Shown here: piece by piece, positions 45,075 through 54,599 of the stretch
Layout: each line of letters begins with the position of its first letter
Numbering within the stretch: position 1 is the first letter of the stretch
Source of the DNA: Oryzias latipes
Taxonomy: Eukaryota; Chordata; Actinopteri; Beloniformes; Adrianichthyidae
DNA length: 64,000 nt
Direction of reading: 5' to 3'
Assembly: GCF_002234675.1 (NCBI RefSeq)
Contig: NC_019866.2
Location: 14,723,261 to 14,787,260 of the forward strand
The notes under the pieces: model-generated
What the model was told of the DNA's origin: nothing
Database searches by the model: none
What the model saw: the letters and a program-made list of their open reading frames with translations, nothing else
Program-made: the position numbers and the translations under genes

Positions 45075-45741
45075 GATCTGTGTTTCATTTATTACAGAAG
45101 TCAAATTAATTAACGTTGAATATTTTACAAGATTTTGATTAAAGATCTTTTCATGGAAGTTTGAGAAACAACAGCAACAAAATATTCTTTAATCTGTATT
45201 CAGAGTGAATTAAAAGTGTTAATACAACTCAGGAATAATAACGTAATACATGTCATGAATTGTTGGAGGTATTTTAGGAGGGTGAAATTGTATACAAGAA
45301 AAAAGTAGTGTTATTTTAAAGGGGATTTAAAAATATTTAGTTTTTTTTTTGTTTCCATTTGGTCTGCGTGCTGTGCAAAGTCAAATAAATTAATGTAAAA
45401 ATTCATTTTTATAAGGTTTTGATTAAAATTCTTTTCTTGTTAGTTTTAGAAACAACAATAATAAACGTTTTTTGGTCAGTGTTCAGAGTAAATTACTTGT
45501 GTTAATACTAAATGTTGTGAATTGTTGGGAGATTTTTTAGGAGGGTGAAATTACAAAAAAGAAAAAGGGTTCGTTTTTTCCCCCAAACAGGATTTAAAAC
45601 TATTTTGTTGTTTCTTTGTTTCAGTTTGGTCTGTGTGCTTTGAACAAATTAGATAAATAAAAAAAATGTGTTTCTCTGTCTTGATAGATTAGGAATTGTA
45701 TATTTTGTTGTTTTAATTCTTCATTCCTTTGTTTTCTTCAG
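45075..45741 (+). other. JH-C-mu1 intron
   Basis: Contains two copies of a related segment (about 45103-45345 and 45370-45600) sharing TTTTGATTAAA, AACAACA and GAATTGTTGG blocks. No octamer or switch-like tandem repeat was seen, in line with the absence of mammalian-type switch regions in fish. A TTTTCTTCAG acceptor ends it. Confidence 0.6.
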
Positions 45742-46044
45742 CCACTCCTACTCAGGCTCCAACGGCCGTGATTGGTCTGATGCCATGCGGCCCTCAAAGT
45801 AGAGACACGGTCACTCTTGGCTGTCTTGCCACTGGTTTCACCCCCTCTTCATTGACTTTCTCGTGGACTCAGGGCGGCAACAATTTGGAAAATATCACAC
45901 AGTACCCTTCAATGCTGAAAAATGACAAATATTTTGGAATCAGTCAGGTTCAAGTCAGCCGACAGGACTGGGACGCCAAAAAGACTTTCAAGTGTGTTGC
46001 CAATCATGTAGGAGAGAGAACAACGTCTCCTATTACTAAGCCAG
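45742..46044 (+). CDS. C-mu1 exon of IgM
   Basis: First constant domain of the mu heavy chain. The exon is in phase 1 at both ends (TTTTCTTCAG acceptor, GTAATT donor), 101 codons. It reads ATPTQAPTAVIGLMPCGPQS; the early Cys probably bonds the light chain. The Ig-fold pair is GCLATGF and FKCVANH with the core Trp in FSWTQ. It is followed by a 1056-bp intron. It is also the exon expected to splice to C-delta1 at 50718 to make teleost mu1-delta IgD. Confidence 0.95.
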
Positions 46045-47100
46045 GTAATTTTGTTTTATAAGTCGCTATCAGCTTTTGTTAAATAGAGTTACAATTAATG
46101 AATACATTTTTACATTTTTATAAAATGTTATGAACAAATTACTGAAAGAAAATTGACAAGTTTTAGAGAAATATTTAAAGGATTAAGATTATAAATGTGA
46201 AGAAACAACTGAAGGTTTTGGCAACACTCTTAATGTGAATTCTTTGCTTTCGGTATAATTTAGACCTTAAGAAATAAAAGCTTTAGTAAATGATGTATTA
46301 ATATTTTAATATTCTTTTATCAAACACATTTTTCAAAGTAATATAGAATTTTGACCATAATTAGAGATAAATAAACCTAGTCTCTCTTTCTCTAGTCATT
46401 TTAACTTCCATAAATTTGTTTAATAATTAGCTTTAATTACTGCATCATTACTATATTTTTTATATATATTGATTTTTCAGGACTTATTTGATCATATTCT
46501 TGCAACAAACCATTTTCTATAAATGTAAAAATTATTACAGAAATGTAATGAAAGAAAGTAAAAAATGTGTAATTTTTTGTGCAAAAAACTTTAATTGAAA
46601 AGAAAAATTGAAATTTCTTTTTGCAAAATTATAGCAAAAAAAAAAAAAAAAAAAAACGGGGAATTCAAAAAGACATTCAGTGTCTGTATTTCCCTTCACA
46701 GATAAGCAGTTTGTTTCTGTGTTTTAATGTCTTTGAATAATATTCCTCATAACTGTGACCTTTGTTTCTGTTTCACTGTTTGCTGTTAATTAACATTATT
46801 AACAATGACTTTAAATATATGTTTGCTTTCCAGTCATTGTCAGTATATATGCAGAAGTCAGAATCAATGCTCTCCCATGATTTACAAAGTCTCACATTAA
46901 AGTCACAACAAAATCATAATAATATAATTAATTTAAAGAGCATCATAATTATCAGTTTGCTGAAAGTCGTGATTAATATTTTTAAAAATCTTCAATATTA
47001 TAAAAAAAACTGTCATTTTCTGATCATCTGCATATATATTTGCACAAAAAAGTTCTTTGCTTCTGCAAAAATCTGTTTGTGTCTGTGTTTGTTTTTTCAG
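46045..47100 (+). other. C-mu1-C-mu2 intron
   Basis: A 1056-bp AT-rich intron. It contains a roughly 22-base A run near 46636. No coding features were supported. Confidence 0.75.
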
Positions 47101-47451
47101 ATGTCCTGTTTAGGTCGCCCAATCTCACAACAAGTTTTTTCCTTGATGAAGAAAAGCAACAGGCTTCTTTCTACTGCTTTGCCAAAGATTTTTCTCCTAG
47201 GACCCATGAGATCATTTGGCAGAAAGTTGGCAGTGAAAAAGCCAGCATCCTTGATGAGACCAGTGTTTTCTCAGAGGGAAGAAATGACACAAATGGAGCT
47301 AAGCTGTATTCTGCAGCAAGTTTGCTCACAGTAAACCCCACTGAGCTGACTTCTGGAGCAACATTTACATGTGTGTTCAAGGGGAAAGGTGTGAACAATA
47401 CTGACGTGTTGGAAAAGGCTAATGCCACCTACAAGGAAGAATCTTCTGGAG
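47101..47451 (+). CDS. C-mu2 exon of IgM
   Basis: Second mu domain, 117 codons, phase 1 to phase 1 (TTTTTTCAG acceptor, GTAAGT donor). Ig-fold Cys in SFYCFAKDFSP and TFTCVFKG, Trp in IIWQK. Potential N-glycosylation sites are seen at NDT, NNTD and NAT. The domain is open and shows no defect. Confidence 0.95.
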
Positions 47452-47526
47452 GTAAGTGGAACATCCAGCTGCAATGATTGAACATCTAGGTTCTGATCGA
47501 TAACTTTTCATTTGTCCTTCATTCAG

Positions 47527-47841
47527 GAAGTGCAGGATGTACTCAGGCAGCTGTAGACTTAAAAATCATTGGCCCTACATACAGGGACATTCTTGTAAAA
47601 CAAAGTGGAAAAATAACATGCCAAATTCAAGTAAATAACGGTCGGCTTGAAAAGATTTTTTGGGAGAATCAAGATAACGTAGAAATGGCTGGAACTGTAA
47701 AGACTGAAGGGTTAAAAAAGAAGGAGGAGCTTGTGCTTGACATCACATATGATGAATGGCATCAGGGAGTCGAACGCTACTGTGTTGTCCAACATAAAGA
47801 CATTCTTTTCCCATTCAAGATCCAATACAAGAGACAAAACA
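47527..47841 (+). CDS. C-mu3 exon of IgM
   Basis: Third mu domain, 105 codons, after a CTTCATTCAG acceptor, ending before GTACGA. Ig-fold residues: ITCQIQV, FWENQ and RYCVVQH. The N-terminal GSAGCTQA holds a Cys that may form an inter-heavy-chain bond. In teleosts the membrane exon joins the end of C-mu3. Phase here is 1 and mu-TM1 (49084) starts in the matching phase, supporting that splice. Confidence 0.95.
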
Positions 47842-47961
47842 GTACGATCACTTCTTCTACATTTTGACATTCACACATGTTTTGAATCCTTTACAGTCAG
47901 AACAAATGATGACAGTTGTGTCAGTCAGTTGTTTATTTCCTCTGTTTTCTGGTACTTGCAG

Positions 47962-48350
47962 GCGGACCTGTTCAGCGTCCTTCAGTGTTTATGTTGCCTC
48001 CTGTAGAACATGCTAAAAACAAAGAGGTGACCCTGACTTGCTCTGTGAAAGACTTCTTCCCTGAGGAGGTATTCGTAGCTTGGCTTGTTGATGATGATGT
48101 AGTAGACTCAAAGTACAAGACCAGTACCACCAGTCCAGTAGAGAAAGAAGGATCTTACTTGGTTTACAGCCAGTTAACCCTCACAGATGATCAGTGGAAA
48201 CAGTCTGGTGTGGTGTACAGCTGTGCTGTTTACCACGAGTCCATTACCAACTCCACCAGATCCATTGTCAGATCCATTGGTTTCAGCACAGCTGATAAAA
48301 ACAACCTGGTCAACCTCAACCTGAACATCTCTGAAAAGTGCAAGGCGTAG
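47962..48350 (+). CDS. C-mu4 exon with secretory tail (IgM)
   Basis: Fourth mu domain and secretory tailpiece, ending in TAG at 48348-48350. It reads PSVFMLPPVEHA, then LTCSVKDFFPEE, VAWLVDDD, YSCAVYHES and the tail NLNLNISEKCKA. The tail holds an N-glycosylation site (NIS) and a near-terminal Cys typical of polymeric IgM. It is skipped in the membrane form. No internal donor of the mammalian type is needed. Confidence 0.95.
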
Positions 48351-48429
48351 TAGATGTTGTTTGTTGTTGTCTACTTTTTCTTTCCTGTTTGTACTTTGTG
48401 ATGAGTCATTGTGTTGTGTTTGATTGCAG

Positions 48430-48435
48430 ATTAAA
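48430..48435 (+). other. Likely polyadenylation signal of secreted mu
   Basis: ATTAAA, 80 bp after the stop codon of C-mu4, followed by an A-rich run. Confidence 0.5.
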
Positions 48436-49083
48436 AACTAAAAAAAAAACACAGTTCATGTTTGTTGTCTGTTGTTGTTAAAAGTATAAAAGTTTGACCT
48501 TCTATGAAGTCACAGTGCTGTGATGTGAGACACTGTTACACTAGTGTACATTTTGAACACACTGATCTTTCAGCATCACACTTTACTCTCCAGAACACCA
48601 CAATCTTCCTGAATACAACAATATTGTGTTTTTCTTATTTTCCAGCAGAGTGTTAACAAAGCTTGTGTGTGTCTGTGTGCCTGTGTGTCTTCTACTGGGT
48701 CTTGCACCCCCAACTAGACAAATCCTCTAACTCTGGTCTCTCAGTTACTGAACAGACTCACTCTGTGAGTTTACTGACTAACAAGCCAAGTCATGCAAAC
48801 CAAACCAAGAATGACGTTTCTCAAGAACAAGTCAGGATCATTAGCTGACTGAATGAAGGAGAAAACACTGATCAGGATCATGTAAACACATGCAGGACAG
48901 TTGAAGATGATGGGACATTCACAGTAGAGACACTAACTGATGCCATTCCAGATTAAAGCCACTTTGCTCTTTGGGACAGGACAGGTTCTAGTGTTGACTT
49001 AGAAAAGGAGCATTCTAGAAATACTGGGAACAGTCTGTGAAGTGTGGATGATCCCAACAGTTCATTGATTTGTTACTTTGCAG
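48436..49083 (+). other. C-mu4-mu-TM interval
   Basis: Part of the C-mu3-to-TM1 intron in membrane transcripts. Short TG-rich tract near 48662-48690. No coding feature was supported. Confidence 0.6.
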
Positions 49084-49229
49084 TCCCACCAGAGTTTCTG
49101 AATGAAACTGTTTGCTCCTGCAAAGAGGAGATGGAAGCAGAGGAAGATCACATGGCAAACACAGCTCTGACCTTCATCTTCCTCTTCATCATGACTTTGT
49201 TGTTCTCTGTTGGAACCACATTGTCAAAG
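49084..49229 (+). CDS. Mu membrane exon TM1
   Basis: Begins after TTACTTTGCAG and joins C-mu3 in phase 1 to read [13 protein letters not shown], an acidic linker EEMEAEEDH, then the hydrophobic segment [20 protein letters not shown] and LSK before a GTAAAT donor. This anchors the B-cell receptor form of IgM. Ser/Thr residues in the helix fit pairing with CD79. Confidence 0.93.
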
Positions 49230-49859
49230 GTAAATGCTTCATTTGTTTATAACAGGCTCAGAGTTTTTTTTTGCTCAAAGAGAAAAAAAACTTATTTAAA
49301 GATATTTAAAAGAGGTTAAATTATTACAAAGTCAGCATTAAAAAATATTTTTGGTGTTAAAGTATATTCAATAAAACTTAATGTAGAAAATAAACATTTT
49401 ATGAACTATATTTCCAACATTTATTACTTATATACCTAGCATGATGAGATTGTTTTCTCTAAAGCATCAGGAAATAAAAAATCATGTTTCAGCTTCAGAA
49501 GTTTTTATAAATATGTCAACATCATTCCTGAGGCTGAAAACTCAACAAAAGCTAAATAAAAAAATCACGTTAGATATTAGTCTCAAAAATATTTTATTAT
49601 TTTTGAAGGAAGGAATATGACATACATGATAAATACATGGTAAAAACCGGATAAATATATTTATTTCTCATTTTCATTTTAAAAACGATTTTATTAAAAG
49701 TAATAAAATAGTAATTTTTAATGCTATCCTTTCACTTTTTGTTACATTTTTTAATCAGCAATTTAAAATTAGAGACAAAGATGTAATTCACAGCTAAAGA
49801 TTGTTGAACAAAATTTTTTAGTATCATCATTAAAACGTTTTTTTTTTCTCCTTTTACAG
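49230..49859 (+). other. Mu TM1-TM2 intron
   Basis: AT-rich intron ending in a CTTTTACAG acceptor. Nothing else was recognised. Confidence 0.7.
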
Positions 49860-49868
49860 ATCAAATGA
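49860..49868 (+). CDS. Mu membrane exon TM2 (coding part)
   Basis: Supplies ATC AAA TGA, giving the short cytoplasmic end IK and stop. This completes the minimal cytoplasmic tail usual for membrane IgM. The 3' untranslated region follows, with an AATAAAA-type signal near 50009. Confidence 0.85.
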   Translation: MK

Positions 49869-50279
49869 AAAAAAGGATCAGAAAGATCTTTACAATTTTT
49901 TTCCACCATTTTCTTTTCTTCATTGTTTTTCTTTTAAACTGATTTAATCCTGTAAGTAATCTCTTTTTTTATTTTAACTTTTAAGTCTTTGTATCTTTTC
50001 CTGATTTAAATAAAATAGTAAAAAATGATTTATTTGCTCCTCCATCTTTTTCTGGTGTTTCATTTTTGTGAAGTTCTTCATGTTTATGCATTTGTAGATA
50101 GATTTATAGACAAATGTTGTCAGTGTTTGGTTGATTTCATGTAACATTTTGTGTTTTATCTTTTCTGAAGTTTCATCAAACCACCAACAGCTGGAGTCAG
50201 CGGTCCATTACTCAGTTTGCAAATTTTACAGTCGATAACTTTTTCAGTCTAGAATTACTTGACAGTTGAAGTCAAACCT

Positions 50280-50370
50280 TTGACAAAGCTCATGTAAATG
50301 AAGATGAGATATTTGCATCTTCTCTGTTTCTGTTCCTGGCATAACCACACCTCACACCTGCAGTCTGCCA
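50280..50370. promoter_or_regulatory. Candidate IgH enhancer (E-mu3'-like) between C-mu and C-delta
   Basis: Within 70 bp lie a perfect reverse octamer ATTTGCAT (50311-50318), an octamer variant ATGTAAAT (50292-50299), a Runx-like AACCACA (50343-50349) and an E2A-type E-box CACCTGC (50355-50361). Published work on catfish and zebrafish places the teleost IgH enhancer 3' of C-mu and depends on octamers and mu-E5 E-boxes. The match in position and motif set is suggestive, not proof. Confidence 0.45.
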
Positions 50371-50717
50371 TGCTCTGCTGCTCTTTCTGTCCTTTCACTT
50401 CTGTCTTTCTGGACTTTTTTGGGAGCTGGGTGTTGAACAAAGCTTCCTCTAACTGAATAACCGGATCTCTCTGTCCTGTCGAGCTCAACGTCTGTGAAAC
50501 TGACTTTCAGTTGTGTTTTTGCAAACCTCTTTAACACCAAACTGTGTAAAAGTACAACTATGCCGTAAACATAAACACAAAAAAATTACACTTAGAACTG
50601 AGACTACAAACTAAAACATGAAGGTTAGTATGAATGAGTTTAAATCAGCTTTTAAATAATCAGTGCTGAAATTCAGAAGGACAAATGCAAAAACATGTCA
50701 TCTCTTTTCTATCACAG
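50371..50717. other. C-mu-C-delta interval, 3' part
   Basis: Noncoding sequence ahead of the C-delta1 acceptor (TATCACAG). No further feature was supported. Confidence 0.5.
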
Positions 50718-51038
50718 AGCTGCGCGTTGTTTCTCCAAACATCAGCCTGTTTCCTGTTTGGGAAGGTGAATTTGGAGTCTCACAGGTCAGACTCATCTGC
50801 ACCCTGAACGGTTACTTTCCCAAAAACCTGAGTGTGGAGTGGCAGCAGAACAAGCAGCAGCTGACACAGATCCAGCCCACAGAAAGACATCTGCAGAGTG
50901 TGGAGGGGGGAGAGAAGACCTACAGTCTGACCTCTGAGATTGAGCCAAACATGGAAGAGTGGACAAGAGGCTCCAATTTTACCTGCAAGTTCATTCACAA
51001 GGAGAACAAGGATGAAAAGACAACAAGTATTTGTCACA
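50718..51038 (+). CDS. C-delta1 exon of IgD
   Basis: First delta domain, 107 codons, phase 1 at both ends, GTAAGT donor. It reads ELRVVSPNISLFPVWEGEFG with Ig-fold LICTLNGYFP, VEWQQ and FTCKFIH. The phase fits splicing from C-mu1, the teleost route to IgD. Domain numbers here are simply positional. Confidence 0.93.
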
Positions 51039-51127
51039 GTAAGTGTGAGGAAACACTTGAATCACTATTTTGATCAGTGTTATCAGAAGGTCATTGATAT
51101 TTGTGAACAAACTCATGATTCCTGCAG

Positions 51128-51418
51128 TCTTTGGATCCAATCCTCCTTCCATTCATGTGGAGATTCCCAGCTTCAAGACAGTGATGATGACCAACTCTGA
51201 TGTGAAAGCTAGATGCTTCATCCACAATGTTGATGCTAAGCTGGTCTGGCTGATGGACGGGGAACAACCATCCACTGACAGAGTGAATGAATTCTCAAAC
51301 AAAACCACTTTAATCAGTGAACTGACAGTTCCATCCAGCAGCTGGAAAAACCTGAAACTTCTGAAATGTAAAGTTCAGCATCACTGCTTTTCTGCTGAGA
51401 AGACTGTAGAGATTTCAG
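51128..51418 (+). CDS. C-delta2 exon of IgD
   Basis: Second delta domain, 97 codons, after ATTCCTGCAG, with a GTGAGA donor. Ig-fold Cys in ARCFIHN and LKCKVQH, core Trp in LVWLMDG. Open and phase 1. It follows C-delta1 after an intron of only 89 bp. Confidence 0.92.
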
Positions 51419-52458
51419 GTGAGAAGATCAACTATCATCTGTGTTGTGTAACCAACTTCCTATTTGAAGTACATTGCAGATTACTCGTTACTTTTTTCAG
51501 TTAAATCTCTCTTTACAATTTTAACATGTCAGAAATGTAAAGTGTCATTTCACTACTTTCTTACTTTAAAGTCACTTTGATCATAAATCCTATCCAGAAC
51601 ACAACAATATTAAATGACATATTTAGCACTAAACATTTTCAATTTTGTTGAGGGGCGGCATGGTGGAATAAAAACTTCTATGAATAAAGTTTATTTTTGG
51701 TAAAGTGGAGCTAAGATCCTAGAGCAAGAAAATATGACAGGTTTAACCACAAACAATTCCAGAATGTCAAAAATACTGTAGATGTAACGTGAATAATTGG
51801 TTATTTTACTGATTATTCTGGGTGTTTTATGGTAGATTGGCAGGATTTTTAAAATACAATCCATATCCTTTATATTAGACTATTTATAACTTAACTCTTA
51901 ATCCAGAAAGTCTAACAAAGTGAACTTGTGACTTTTCAAAGTGTCTATCAATAAATCTTTAATGTTCAAGCTTTGGCTTTACTGAACTATTTCTACCCAT
52001 TTGAGCTCACTATTTTATGACTGAAACACAATCAGATAACTGGTTAAAAGGTGACTCAATAATGTCTTCTGGTTTACTAGAACACCTCACTTAAATGTTA
52101 GTTGTAAACCAGTGATGGAAAAAATCCACTAGTTAGTCACAGTGGTTCTAAATCTTCACAGCTTAACTGGTTAACTGGTGCCCAAAAAGGCTGACGAAAA
52201 TGTTTTTTAATAAAAACAGGTTCAAAATTCTACACTTGTGTTGAAACAACAAAAAGACTGACAATTACTGGTTTAGTGAAAAAACAGGAACATTTATTAA
52301 TGATTACAAAGAATGAAGAAAGTATTTGGGTCTACGAAGCCAAACAGGAGATTTGGCTCAATAATTTCATTCTAAAAAACCCAAAGTTACTTAGAACTGA
52401 TGACTGTTAGCAGCTGTTTTTAATCTATTAAAGCCTCATAGTTTCTATCATCCTTCAG
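51419..52458 (+). other. C-delta2-C-delta3 intron
   Basis: A 1040-bp intron, the longest in the delta gene. A GGGGCGGCATGGTGG stub near 51654 is the first bases of a common fish SINE. Nothing else was recognised. Other teleosts often have extra delta domains at this position; none is seen. Confidence 0.65.
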
Positions 52459-52773
52459 GTTCTGCAGTTTCAGCTCCTCATGTGGACATCAGGAGATCTC
52501 TGTCAGACCTGCAGACAGAAAACAATGATGTGAAGCTGCACTGTGACCTTTCACAGCTCTCCTCACAGCACCTCTATGTCACACTTCAGTCCAAAGGAGC
52601 TGACATTTCTGACAAACAGTATGTTGATCTTCCTGAAGCTCCAGCCTCACATACAGTCAGTGTCAGCTTCTCTGTTCCTCACATCGACTGGAAGAGTGAC
52701 CAGAGTTTCACCTGCAAAGTCCATCAAGGCTTTTCCAGCCAGTCTTTTGAGTCCAAAGCTATCAGTGTTTTTG
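52459..52773 (+). CDS. C-delta3 exon of IgD (core Trp missing)
   Basis: Third delta domain, 105 codons, phase 1, ending in GTGAGA. The Cys pair is in LHCDLSQLS and FTCKVHQ. The strand-C position that normally holds Trp reads YVTLQSKG, so the domain lacks the invariant core Trp. The exon is otherwise open with good splice sites. Confidence 0.92.
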
Positions 52774-52865
52774 GTGAGAATGGTTCTTTTCTAGAAAAAG
52801 CAGAAATCTAACAAAAGTCTTCACTGACTGAATCCTTCATGTGTTTTTCTCTACATTCTAATCAG

Positions 52866-53150
52866 TGGATCCATCAGTAGAAGTCCTTCAGGTCTCCAGT
52901 AAAGAGTCAGGACAACACAAACTCCTGTGTTCTGCATCAGGCTTTAATCCACAAATTAGTTGGTTTTCTGACTCAGAGTCCAAATCAGCATCAAGCACAG
53001 ACATCAGCATGGATACAAATGGACGTGTGACTGTAATCAGTCGACTGGATGTTCTTCAGACAGAGTGGAAAACAGGGAAGACCTTCACCTGTGAAGTGGT
53101 TGACAGGTTTCTAAATAAACGTGACAGAAAGGACATCAGCCTCTGTTCAG
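52866..53150 (+). CDS. C-delta4 exon of IgD
   Basis: Fourth delta domain, 95 codons, after a TTCTAATCAG acceptor, GTAAAA donor. Ig-fold: LLCSASGFNP, ISWFSD and FTCEVVD. Ends SLCSG with an extra Cys near the hinge with the next domain. Confidence 0.92.
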
Positions 53151-53230
53151 GTAAAAACAGAACTGATTTGGAAATGATCAATAAATATTAAAGAATGGAC
53201 TTTTACTTTTGTCTCCTTCACTCTTTTTAG

Positions 53231-53548
53231 ACCTTAATCCTCCAACTGTGAGGATTGTGGAACCAAGTGCTGCTGAACTCTCCGTGTCTGACATTCTCAC
53301 ACTAACCTGCTTAGTTTCTGGTTATTTCCCATCTAACATCTCGGTGCATTGGAAGGAGAATGGTCAGAAAGTCTCATCTTCTCGTTACATTAACAGTCCT
53401 TCATTCAAGGATCCAGACAGCAGCTCTTATTCAATGAGCAGCAGACTGAATGTGTCTCAAACTAATGACAAGAAGTCAACTTATACTTGTGTTGTGAGAC
53501 ATGAATCCTCCAACAGTCCATTTGAAAGCAGTATAAAGGATGTTTTTG
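53231..53548 (+). CDS. C-delta5 exon of IgD
   Basis: Fifth delta domain, 106 codons, after CTCTTTTTAG, GTGAGA donor. Classical CH features: [20 protein letters not shown] and YTCVVRHES. Open and phase 1. Confidence 0.93.
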
Positions 53549-53635
53549 GTGAGATTACAGTTCATTTTCAGAATGAACATTCCTAAAAACTCCATTGGTT
53601 TCCTCCAAACATTTGATTCTGACCTGTTTCCTCAG

Positions 53636-53923
53636 CCTCAGTGACCCACAGTGAACCATCAGCCGTCCTGCTCCAGGGTTCAAATGAACTTGTGTGTCTG
53701 GTCTTTGGCTTCAGCCCTGCATCCATTAACATCACCTGGATTGCTGATGGAAGCACAGAGCTGTAGAACTACAATAATAGTCATCCCCACAGAGGCCCGG
53801 ATGGAAAGTTCAGCATCCAAAGCTTCCTCCGTCTGTCTCCAGTTGACTCCTTACCCGGGGTGACCATCACCTGCAGGGTGACACATGGAAACACCACTCT
53901 GTCTGTGAATGTCTCCAAAACAG
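53636..53923 (+). pseudogene. C-delta6 exon with in-frame stop
   Basis: Sixth delta domain, 96 codons, phase 1 at both ends (CTGTTTCCTCAG acceptor, GTCACA donor). It shows [21 protein letters not shown] and ITCRVTHGN. After STEL the codon is TAG (53764-53766); the frame continues correctly on both sides, so this is a point nonsense change rather than a frameshift. Translation of full-length delta would stop before the membrane exon. Skipping this symmetric exon would restore the frame to TM1. A sequencing error cannot be excluded. Confidence 0.88.
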
Positions 53924-54058
53924 GTCACACTGATGCTCTGTCTTCACCTCTATTAAAAACTACATCCGTCACATGACTTTTGTGGTGGAATCTCTTTGTT
54001 CCACTGTAAGAATCAAAGCAACAATGAAGTAACAGATGTGCTTCTGCTTCTTTCACAG

Positions 54059-54207
54059 ACACGGTGGAACTCTGTCATTTCTTTGATGACATCCTGCATG
54101 CTGATGTGAGCCAAGACACAGTCATGCAAGCTTGGGGCATGGCTATTTTCTTCCTCCTTTTATTCTTCATCTCCATCATCTTTTCTGCTGTCACCACAGC
54201 TTTAAAG
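54059..54207 (+). CDS. Delta membrane exon TM1
   Basis: Begins after TTCTTTCACAG, phase 1. It reads DTVELCHFFDDILHADVSQD, then the hydrophobic span WGMAIFFLLLFFISIIFSAV, and ends TTALK before GTAAAA. Anchors membrane IgD. Confidence 0.92.
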
Positions 54208-54339
54208 GTAAAAATCATCAGCAGTCATTCTGTTCTAGTCTTGTATGAATGTGACTCTAATGAATTTATTAAACAATGAAACATGTTTTTCATCACAGTC
54301 TCCAGATGTTTGAAACAATATCTGTGTTTTTCTTTTCAG

Positions 54340-54348
54340 ATTAAATGA
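54340..54348 (+). CDS. Delta membrane exon TM2 (coding part)
   Basis: After TTCTTTTCAG the exon supplies ATT AAA TGA, ending the chain in IK, as for mu. The 3' untranslated region continues to the AATAAA cluster at 54555-54568. Confidence 0.85.
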   Translation: MK

Positions 54349-54554
54349 AGATGTGAAAGAGACAGATCTCTTTTTCTGCAGGCATCTCAGGATTTTTGAT
54401 GACATTTGACCTGTTTTTATTCAGTTTCAAAGATTTTATATCTTACATGTATTTTTCTATGTGCTTTATTGTTATGATGAAAGATGACTCAATATTACTT
54501 GAATCTCTTTTTTTTCAATTTTGTATTCATTGTCGCTTGTAAAACAAACAAACA

Positions 54555-54568
54555 AATAAATAAATAAA
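54555..54568 (+). other. Polyadenylation signals of delta
   Basis: Overlapping AATAAATAAATAAA about 210 bp after the delta TM2 stop codon. Confidence 0.6.
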
Positions 54569-54599
54569 CTTTAAAGAGTTGTCTCATAAATTTATCTTA

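Noticed and set aside
45103..45600. Possible class-switch region in the JH-C-mu intron
   Set aside because: Two related AT-rich segments exist, but there are no short G-rich tandem repeats, and teleosts are not known to class switch.
46762..47334. 190-codon + strand frame over the C-mu2 acceptor
   Set aside because: It runs through intron sequence and is out of frame with C-mu2, which is defined by its splice sites and Cys-Trp-Cys pattern.
48663..48848. Possible extra mu exon between C-mu4 and TM1
   Set aside because: The short frame has no Ig-fold Cys/Trp and no acceptor-donor pair in phase.
51070..51127. Extension of C-delta2 upstream to an in-frame ATG
   Set aside because: The preceding bases are intron; the TTCCTGCAG acceptor and phase-1 join to C-delta1 fix the exon start at 51128.
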